From the NCBI GenBank assembly GCA_026874595.1, contig CM049316.1:63593176-63657175 (forward strand): a stretch of 64,000 nucleotides of DNA. The letters are read 5' to 3'. A model generated the notes under the pieces. It saw only the letters and a list, made by a program, of their open reading frames with translations. It was not told the DNA's origin and searched no databases. Shown piece by piece: positions 55,496 through 64,000 of the stretch (positions are counted from its first letter, which is position 1; each line of letters opens with the position of its first letter). Position numbers and translations under genes: made by a program. Source of the stretch: Sipunculus nudus (lineage: Eukaryota > Annelida > Sipuncula > Golfingiida > Sipunculidae).

Positions 55496-56215
55496 AGATT
55501 CGCTAATAATCTATTTCGAGATATAACTGTAAGACATAAGATTTAATGGTTTAAAAAAGATTCTTTTAAAATTGTGGCCTGTAGAATTCTATTAGTGAGA
55601 CGGAAGAACAAACAAGCAGGCTAATTTGAGGACAACTGACAAACAAACAGACATACTGACAAAGGGACACACGATGAAGACAAGATGACTTAACCAGGTC
55701 ATGGGGAAGACTCAGAGGAAGAAAATAAGGTATAGTTTATGTAATTGAGGTTTCCAGTTTTGGAGATATGGCCAAATAATGATATATTGGGGATGTTCGA
55801 CTGCAGCGCCCTCTAGTGGACATATCCTGGAGACGACAGATGCGTTTCGTGATATTAGTGAATGGCATAAGATGTAATCGTTTCAAAAGGATTCCTAAAA
55901 AAATCTGGCTTGTTGATTGCTATATGTGAGATGCAAGAACCAGCAAGTAGGCGAATTTGAAGATAACTGACAAACAGACAGACATACTGACAAAGTAACA
56001 CAAGATGGACACCAGATGACGTTACCATATTTTGCAGAATGCCAAGAGAAAGAAAATAAGTTACTGTTTGTGTAACATAGGTTTACTCTTACGGAAATAT
56101 GTCCAAAAACTGATTTGTTTGGATGTGTCTTGTGCAACGCCCCCTAGCAGCCATATCCGGAAAATGAAACATAAGTTTTGAGATATTAGTGTAAAACATA
56201 AGATAAAGGAACAAA
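55496..56215. repeat. Two more units of the 330-bp family
   Basis: AGCGCCCTCTAGTGGACATA at about 55805 and AACGCCCCCTAGCAGCCATA at about 56136 are 331 bp apart. They come with AGGCAAATTTGAGGACAACTG-like words and ACAAACAGACAGACATACTG. The second unit is cut at about 56215, where a hairpin unit of the next array begins. Confidence 0.8.
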
Positions 56216-56271
56216 CATACGCGGGTGACCAACCAGCTTGCGAAAATCGAAGATTTCCGGCAAGCAATAAA

Positions 56272-58808
56272 GTCTGGACTGTGCCTCCAACATGTATGAT
56301 CATAGATGGGGCCCGGAGAGGCCGTCACGCACCGCTGCACACGCCGGCCGCCCACCGTAGGGACCCTGCCGCCACTTGCGGCGACGGCACGTGTCTTCGT
56401 GGTTTGGCGAAAAACGGCGCGAGATTTGACGAGACTAACAATGTGACCCCTGAATGTGACTGCGAGTGTCAGCCGCTATCCAGCGCTGCAAACCATGTGT
56501 CTGTAGCGTGAAAAATGACATAATTATAGGCATTTCTTTGAATGGTCACGTGTTCTCGTTTCACGAGAAACGGTGCGAGATATGACGAGACTTGCGATTG
56601 AATGACTAAGAACTAGAGGGATGCTGTCTAACGCCAAACACCAGACCTTTCTATCGCAAATATCAACAGAGAGAGAAGCTGGAAAACTCCGAATTTTCAG
56701 ATTGTCAAGTTTTACCCCAAAATTTAGTAACCATGGTAACGGCAGCACAAAGCAACATGTGCGAAGGGATAAGCCAATGTTCCTAGTTTCAGATACGACC
56801 CAAAAAATGGTGTCACGTTTAATATTTTTTGAGATATTGCAGAAAAATGATATGTTACAGTGTTTCATGTACCACGCCCCCTGGTGGCTATTTCCAAAAA
56901 ATGAAAAATTGGTTTCGAGATATTTCTAAATAACACAAAATATGTCATTTTCAAAGTCATAGTTTAAAAAATGCGACCTGTAAGCCATGTTTAATGAAAT
57001 CTCGAAAATTCTCGTTTGACGAGAAATGGTGCGAGATTTTACGAGACTTTCACTTGTATAATAAAAAGCTTATTTAGTACTATCTGATGCAAAAAACTAG
57101 AACTCTCTAGCTTTAAAAATGTCAAAGTTAGAAAAATTAGGCCTTTTTTTTTCGAAAATCATGAGTTTTCCCCCAAAATGTGTAACCATAGAAACAGCAG
57201 ATTTCAGCAACATATATATCAGAAGAAAGGCCTTGGAATGCCGATTAAAATGAGCCCTGTTTGAAGTGGCTATGACAAATAGTAATGGAGATATGAAGAA
57301 AAGAGCACTTTAGGAACTTTTGATGACCTTGACCTTGACCTTTGACCTATATTGCCCAAAAACAATAGGCTTCTTGCATTTTTGATTTTACACAAACTGT
57401 GAAAGTTTGAAAGCGATGGGATCAAAATTGCGACCTGTAGAGACTGGACAGACAAACAAACAAACAAACAAACAGACAAACAGACATCCGCGACTGACCA
57501 ACCAGCTTGCGAAAATCGAAGATTTCCGGCAAGCAATAAAGTCTGGACTGTGCCTCCAACATGTATGATCATAGATGGGGCCCGGAGAGGCCGTCACGCA
57601 CCGCTGCACACGCCGGCCGCCCACCGTAGGGACCCTGCCGCCACTTGCGGCGACGGCACGTGTCTTCGTGGTTTGGCGAAAAACGGCGCGAGATTTGACG
57701 AGACTAACAATGTGACCCCTGAATGTGACTGCGAGTGTCAGCCGCTATCCAGCGCTGCAAACCATGTGTCTGTAGCGTGAAAAATGACATAATTATAGGC
57801 ATTTCTTTGAATGGTCACGTGTTCTCGTTTCACGAGAAACGGTGCGAGATATGACGAGACTTGCGATTGAATGACTAAGAACTAGAGGGATGCTGTCTAA
57901 CGCCAAACACCAGACCTTTCTATCGCAAATATCAACAGAGAGAGAAGCTGGAAAACTCCGAATTTTCAGATTGTCAAGTTTTACCCCAAAATTTAGTAAC
58001 CATGGTAACGGCAGCACAAAGCAACATGTGCGAAGGGATAAGCCAATGTTCCTAGTTTCAGATACGACCCAAAAAATGGTGTCACGTTTAATATTTTTTG
58101 AGATATTGCAGAAAAATGATATGTTACAGTGTTTCATGTACCACGCCCCCTGGTGGCTATTTCCAAAAAATGAAAAATTGGTTTCGAGATATTTCTAAAT
58201 AACACAAAATATGTCATTTTTTAAGTCATAGTTTAAAAAATGCGACCTGTAAGCCATGTTTAATGAAATCTCGAAAATTCTCGTTTGACGAGAAATGGTG
58301 CGAGATTTTACGAGACTTTCACTTGTATAATAAAAAGCTTATTTAGTACTATCTGATGCAAAAAACTAGAACTCTCTAGCTTTAAAAATGTCAAAGTTAG
58401 AAAAATTAGGCCTTTTTTTTTCGAAAATCATGAGTTTTCCCCCAAAATGTGTAACCATAGAAACAGCAGATTTCAGCAACATATATATCAGAAGAAAGGC
58501 CTTGGAATGCCGATTAAAATGAGCCCTGTTTGAAGTGGCTATGACAAATAGTAATGGAGATATGAAGAAAAGAGCACTTTAGGAACTTTTGATGACCTTG
58601 ACCTTGACCTTTGACCTATATTGCCCAAAAACAATAGGCTTCTTGCATTTTTGATTTTACACAAACTGTGAAAGTTTGAAAGCGATGGGATCAAAATTGC
58701 GACCTGTAGAGACTGGACAGACAAACAAACAAACAAACAAACAGACAAACAGACATCCGCGACTGACCAACCAGCTTGCGAAAATCGAAGATTTCCGGCA
58801 AGCAACAA
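56272..58808. repeat. 1269-bp higher-order repeat array, two copies
   Basis: GTCTGGACTGTGCCTCCAAC starts at 56272 and 57541 (period 1269). The two copies are nearly identical to each other (one CAA/TTA-type change near 58220). They share many fixed differences from the 48.5-52.2 kb array, for example ACGTGTCTTCG instead of ACGTGACTTCG and GTCTGG instead of GTTGTG at the start. CTCF-like cores are at 56873-56890 and 58142-58159. Confidence 0.95.
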
Positions 58809-59116
58809 ACAGACAAACAGACATCCGCGACTGACCAACCAGCTTGCGAAAATCGAAGATTTCCGGCAAGCAACAAGTGCAAGATGTAATCATGACATAG
58901 TCGCCAGTGTTTGCTAAGAACCGTGACCTTGCCCTTGGACCGATCAAGGCCAAAATCAATAGGCTCCGAGGGATACCGATTTTACACTTGACCTATAAGT
59001 TTCAGATCAATTGCTGCAAAATTGCGACCTGTAGCGTGCGGACAAACAGACAAACAAACAAACAAACAGACACGACGATTAGCCTATAGTCGCCAGACCT
59101 AGGCTGGCGACTATAA
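58809..59116 (-). mobile_element. HINE-like terminus with 12-bp-stem hairpin
   Basis: After one more 68-bp hairpin unit (to 58876) comes a shortened closing block (GACCTTGCCCTTGGACCGAT, CAATAGGCTCCGAGG, GCGACCTGTAG) and a (GACA/AACA)n tract (59040-59070). The end is the perfect hairpin TATAGTCGCCAG / CTGGCGACTATA at 59085-59115. Read on the minus strand this is TTATAGTCGCCAG..., i.e. a TTA start, hairpin and GTCT/GTTT tract. It is probably the 5' end of the composite element that contains the 1269-bp arrays. Confidence 0.65.
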
Positions 59117-59527
59117 TAATAATTGAACATTTTTTTGCGAAACTCAAATTTCTCATATTGAATTGACATAGACCTACCTTTTTCGAGCATTTTATTTTTG
59201 AGAATGGCCTATAGAATTATTTTTAACTCAAATCGATTTATTAATAAAACTATTCTTGCATAAGCAGCATAATGTAGTCATACTTAAGGCTTTAAACTCC
59301 AATAACGCCCGCCAGGGCGCGCGGTTTGTCACGGGCCTGGTGTTCAAAAACGCCCGCCCGGGCGCGCTAAAGCCCATTTTACATACCCGTAATTGGGGCA
59401 AGTTTTGGGGGTGAAATGTTTATTGTCATCCATCATATTTGTACTTAAATGAAAGAGAAAAACGTCAAGTGTTGTTCTAACATGTGACCAAGATCCAAAC
59501 TGGCGCGAACGCAGACTTGTTGGAAAA
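59117..59527. other. Start of the right-hand unique region
   Basis: Contains a direct pair of GC-rich words, CGCCCGCCAGGGCGCGC at 59306-59322 and CGCCCGCCCGGGCGCGC at 59351-59367, in an otherwise AT-rich setting. No gene supported. Confidence 0.45.
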
Positions 59528-59583
59528 AATATATAAATGATTGACTTTCACTCACGTGGCCTTGTTACGTGGGCCCTGGTAAC
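59528..59583 (+). promoter_or_regulatory. Possible TATA promoter
   Basis: TATATAAA at about 59529-59536, then TCACGTGG and TACGTGGG, then ATG at 59584. The spacing would allow a transcription start near 59560 and a short leader. This is sequence pattern only. Confidence 0.35.
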
Positions 59584-59636
59584 ATGTCGGCTGCGAGAGT
59601 AAAATCAGATACCTACGCTAAATTCATCAGAAATCG
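59584..59636 (+). CDS. Possible first coding exon of a rightward gene
   Basis: ATG opens 17 codons (MSAARVKSDTYAKFIRN) plus two bases and ends at AATCG|GTAAAT, a good donor. The start context GTAACATGTCG is acceptable and a TATA box lies 55 bp upstream. I found no following exon with matching phase before 64000, so the rest may lie beyond the window. I do not recognise the protein. An open frame this short can arise by chance. Confidence 0.3.
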
Positions 59637-62537
59637 GTAAATTACCAAATGTTGGCAATCAATCCTGGTGACAAAATCAAGTGCAGTGTGTTTACAGATT
59701 TAACTTCCGTTAAACATTTCCAAGATCATATATTATCCCCTTTTTTATTGGTTTAACTTGTGACCAATGATCGCCATCCGACTGACTGACGCGTCTGACA
59801 GACACCACGCACGTGATCTGCGTGACCTCCTTACTGTGTCATGTACTGGCACTTGAAAACCATTTTTAACCGATATCATATAATAAAATGAGTATTTATT
59901 TTAAATATTAACATATTTTCTTAACTAAAAATCGAAGATACTGTCATATATCATGTCGTATATATATGTGATGTCTGATTGTTTACTAGTGATCATTTCT
60001 GTGCCAAACATTCTATGTACAATCGTAATCGGGCACAATCGGCCGTGCACAAGAACTGTCAATCATTCTAAGAGGCTTTTTGGATTGAAAATAAAATTAA
60101 TACCGTCTTAAATTAGAAACAGCCAGATATTATATGGATATAGTTAATTTTCCAGTGTAAAATATAAAGATAACTTTATACTCCATGAAATATTGAAGTA
60201 ATTATTTTACGACGTACGTGGATCGAACTGTACGCCTATACACCCAGATCCTTGAATATGTAAAACAAGACAGTAAGTGACTTATACGCTTGAACAAATA
60301 TGTATTAATACGGTTTTAACACATACTGAACAGATTTTACAAATTTTTATATGTGTAGTACTTCCTGTATATGTATAGGCTACATGTGTACGTGCACGTG
60401 TGCGCGCTTTTGTGTGTGTGTGTATATATATAGGCCTATGTGCGTATTATAATTTTCATTAGTGATTGAAAAAAGCACCAGTAGTTGTCACTGCCAGTGA
60501 AACAGATTTTCGGCGGAGCTGCAAAACATCCTTAAATATATATGGCACATAGCAAACTAAATTTAAAAAATATAACCTATTATATTATGAATTGAAGTAA
60601 ATAATTTTTTTTGTAATACGTTTGCCTATAACAGGCTATTCATTGTTGTAAGGAACAGTTATAAATGTGTGTACCTTTTAAACATAAAATCTGATCACTA
60701 ATACCAGAACTTATAACTCCTTTTTATATTTCATCCATGAAAGTTTCTCAAATCGGGTTCATTCGCCGCCTATATTCATAAAAAATACATAACGTATACC
60801 GCAGACTGCATATATATCGCATATACCGTACGTGCACCCGGTATAAACGCCGCTTTATATTGATATCGCTCTCAAAACCCAGTCAACGCTTGCATGCATG
60901 GCCCAGGGATTAAATATGGAAAATGTGTCGTGGTCATGATAATCCTTTAAAGTCATACGGCGGAGTCAGTCTCAGTCATGATACATGCAAGAAAATGAAT
61001 AAAATGCATTCGCCAATCTTAAATTAGAAGCTATAGCGTATATATATATAGTGACGGTGACACAGTGAAAGTAAAATATTAAGACCAAAGATGCGGACTT
61101 TCGATATGCATGCGCATGGTGTATTCAAAATGACGATCGAGAAACCATGCAGGTGGACAAATTAGACTGAAATCTAATTGTACCTTTACATTGCTGTACA
61201 ATAAGATTTAAAAGACGCAGGTATACAAATATATCTATATTGCAAAATGTTTGATGGCTTTGTCTCAAACTTGCCCCTTTCGAAGACCTAAAATACCACA
61301 GGTTGTCGGCTTCTATTTTTACCCACCGACCTTGTCATTTTCACGTTTGATTGACAGTTTTATTAGCACAAGGAAATTTTCCTATCACACAGAAGATTTT
61401 AGCGGAAAAACAGCACACAACATGTGGCCAACCAGACGGGGATTCGGAGTGAAAATTACTACTTTAAATTGGCATCTATAACATTAATCATCAAAGGATA
61501 ATGACATCATTTACAATGTTCGGGAACCGAACGACATGTATAATTGCCAGGTGTAGGTCATGGTCCGCGTCTGTACAGCTGACGGGACTGGTGAATACAA
61601 AATAAATAAATAAACAAACACCCAAGAGATCATAACTTATTAGAAGTTTTTGGAACATTCCAGGTGCTTCTTAAGAATTATTGAATTGTTGCTGCATATT
61701 GTTTTATAATTAACTGGAACTCTGCCTCTCCGTGAAATCACCACCTTGCAGCCTGGGGAGACCGCATGCTTTCCTGCTGAAGCTGAAGTTTTATCAGCAG
61801 TGCATGATTTCTGACTATATGAGGGCTTAAATGTACAAAGTTGCATACGGAGGTTACCAGATTAGCTAAATGATTTGAAGTTAGGTCTCGTGTATACATC
61901 TAGTTAACCAAGGAATTGCATGTGCATCTCAAAATTATTAAATAAATTTTCTACTTTTCTTCAAGTGAAGTTGAATTGAATAAATGTAATTATATATTAT
62001 ATTTCCATTTTATATTAATTTCATATGACGTAATTATGCTTCATTTAAATGTCACTGAAATAAAGTGCAAATTGAAGACCTGGATAAGTAAGTGCATGAA
62101 GATATGTAGGCCTACATGCAATTGTCCTCTAAGATACCAGAATGTACTGCTATGAAATCATAGTAACTAGGCATGATTTTAATAAGCATTGTTGGACTTA
62201 CGTAGGCCTATATATTTGAATAACATAACCTACATTAAAATGTACTGTGAAAACATGTTTCTTTGGTGTTACTTCACAGTTTAGTATCGTTTTCCCACGT
62301 TTATAAACTTTGGTATTATGTGCATTATCCCCAATAGCACATTTTAAAAACACCTTTCCAACAATAAAAAATATTGATTTTCCGTTATTTTATATTCTTG
62401 TTAATAACGATTTGTTTACATTAATGTGCATAGGCCTATTTATTATATATGTAATAAATTATTGTTCCACTAGTACTACCAGTGTTCTCATTGTTTCTGA
62501 TCCCTGCGGGAAAAAAATCGATTCTAATGCATACATA

Positions 62538-62645
62538 TTGCATGACGTGAGAGGATGTTTCCAGGTAACTCTTGCATGACGTGAGAGGATGTTTCCAGGT
62601 AACTCCCCCCCCCCCCCCCACCCCCCCACCACCACCCCCACAAAA
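62538..62645. repeat. 34-bp tandem duplication followed by poly-C/poly-A
   Basis: TTGCATGACGTGAGAGGATG... occurs at 62538-62571 and again, exactly, at 62572-62605. It is followed by a C-rich run with ACCACCACC and then poly-A. TGACGT in each copy is a CRE-like half motif. Confidence 0.85.
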
Positions 62646-62695
62646 AAAAAAAGAATAATTCGCCAGTCGGCACAGCATCTCATGACGCTTCTTAT

Positions 62696-62800
62696 AATAA
62701 ACACGCCAGACTCAGTCACGTGAACCATGTCCATTTAAAAGAATTTACAAAATAAACACGCCAGACCCAGTCACGTGAACCTTGCCGATGTAAAAGTAGA
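62696..62800. repeat. 55-bp duplication with GTCACGTGAACC boxes
   Basis: AATAAACACGCCAGAC followed by CAGTCACGTGAACC occurs at 62696 and 62751. The two CACGTG E-boxes (62717-62722 and 62772-62777) sit in a GTCACGTGA context, close to the CLEAR/MiT-factor site GTCACGTGAC. They could belong to a promoter. This is motif-level evidence only. Confidence 0.6.
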
Positions 62801-63261
62801 TACGATTGGGTGAGAAAAGTTTACAGCGTCAGTGCGTCACCGCTGGCTGAGGGATGACGCGGTAAAATTGGACCGTTCAGGAAAAAAAACCCAAACAGAC
62901 GTGTCGTCTTGCATCTTAATTGTCCAGTAAATGTTTTATTTATTTTTATTTTTCCGTTATATTGACTAGATAGGATAATTCTGCAACTAAAGTCTGGAAA
63001 ACCGCCTCGTTAATGTACCTTGTGTGCTACATATTGCTAAATTCACTCATTATCGCTCAATCACCGTCAGCCGCGGGGGCGGGTACTACAAAAGAAATTG
63101 CATGGATACCCTCAATTAAGAAAATAAGAGTTTTCACAAGTGTAAGACATTTTGGTTTTGATTTTCTATTTCAAATTTTAGTACCATCGCACTGTTTCGA
63201 ATGGGAAAGATTTGGATATATCAACGTTTATTTAGGCTAATCGTTGATCGAACCAAGTGCA

Positions 63262-64000
63262 CACCTGTTTACCTGTCGCACCTGGATTTTTACCTGGGCA
63301 GATAAACGCGACAGACCAACTAAACAGCAATTTTATTATTGCATGAAATGTTAACAAACAGGGTAGACACATTTTTCCAGATTTTATTTTAAAATCAGTC
63401 GGCGATTTGTTTTTGCCTGCACATGTAAATATATATTAATTTGACATAAAAAGGTATATTACAGGTAACCAGATAATTAGTGCATTTCACACCCATAAAT
63501 TATATATTTTGCACATTGGAACAAAGTAAATAGTTTTTATTGCAATGTCCCTTATAACAAGTATAATATATAATTTAAATTAAAAAAATGAGAATTTACC
63601 TTTATTTACCTGATCTTACCTGTGCAGGTGAGTAAACTTTTACAGGTAGAAATTGGCAAAATTGAAATCCGCAAGTCTCGTCGCTGTGCAGTTAATTAAA
63701 AGATAGCTTCTGCATATTGTTTTAACTCCTTCAAAATTTTCCTCTCCACTTTTAAAATGAAAAGTTGTCTTTATATTCTGTACTTACAAAGGTAATTAAA
63801 TCTGTTTAAGATCAAAGGTATCATTTCAGGTAACCCAATAAATAGTGCAGTTAGTACCTATAATTCATAAATTTTACACATGGCACTCAAAATTAAGTTG
63901 TATGTTTTTTTTTCTCCCTTATTACATGTATAAAATATATACTTCATGAAAAAAATAATTTACCTGTATTTACCTGAACTCACCTGTACAGGTGAGTATG
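63262..64000. repeat. 366-bp tandem repeat, continues past the window
   Basis: CAGGTAACC(A/C)A at 63463 and 63829, and ACCTGTGCAGGTGAGTA / ACCTGTACAGGTGAGTA at about 63620 and 63985, are 366 bp apart. A diverged TTTACCTGTCGCACCTGG block at about 63270 is the tail of an earlier unit. The last unit contains the perfect 20-bp palindrome ACTCACCTGTACAGGTGAGT at 63978-63997, a head-to-head pair of CACCTG/CAGGTG E-boxes. Confidence 0.75.

Larger units (their letters stand above)
59637..63240. other. Unique region, no gene proven
   Basis: Mostly single-copy AT-rich sequence with GT/TA microsatellite near 60405-60432. Plus-strand open frames at 61251-61481 and 63013-63240 and a minus-strand one at 61640-61846 have ordinary-looking composition but no recognisable domain or splice partner. 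I searched here for the METTL9 start exon without success. Confidence 0.4.

Overview
This window looks like nuclear DNA of a lophotrochozoan animal, most likely a bivalve mollusc. The genes are spread over short exons with GT-AG introns, the background is AT-rich, and roughly half of the window is made of dispersed and tandem repeats. Those repeats have the layout known from bivalve 'pearl' / Helentron-type (HINE) elements: a terminal hairpin, a GTCT/GTCC/GTTT microsatellite, a tandem core, and a 3' hairpin followed by CTAG. The species assignment is inference; nothing here names a species.

Layout. 1-4633 is 2.4 copies of an almost identical 1901-bp satellite. 5.2-7.0 kb holds a long inverted-repeat element with a 714-bp Harbinger-like MITE (TAA target duplication) at its centre. 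9564-21092 (+) is a seven-exon gene that I reconstructed by hand; it encodes a 447-residue basic-headed protein that I cannot assign to a family. 22.1-24.8 kb is a 339-bp tandem array split by a 1023-bp Helentron-like insertion. 25386-35060 (-) holds the last five coding exons of METTL9, the protein-histidine N1-methyltransferase; its start exon was not found. The two genes converge tail to tail across the 22-25 kb repeat block.

From about 35.8 to 59.1 kb the window is almost wholly repeats: a HINE-like element with a second one nested inside it, a 330-bp array, a 149-bp array, a 370-bp array, and two arrays of a 1269-bp higher-order unit (three and two copies). Several unrelated repeat families carry a CTCF-like core (GCCCCCTGGTGGC or GCGCCCCCTAGCGGC) and AGGTCA half-sites in fixed register. 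59.1-63.2 kb is mostly single-copy sequence with a TATA box, a possible first exon of another + strand gene and duplicated CACGTG boxes. 63.26-64.0 kb starts another tandem repeat (366 bp) that runs out of the window.

Most interesting result: two copies of one Helentron-like family are inserted in opposite orientations into two different tandem arrays. In both cases the uninterrupted sister repeats let the empty site be rebuilt exactly, showing insertion between two T residues with no target duplication, a TTAGCCC start and a hairpin-plus-CTAG end. At least six families in the window share this blueprint.
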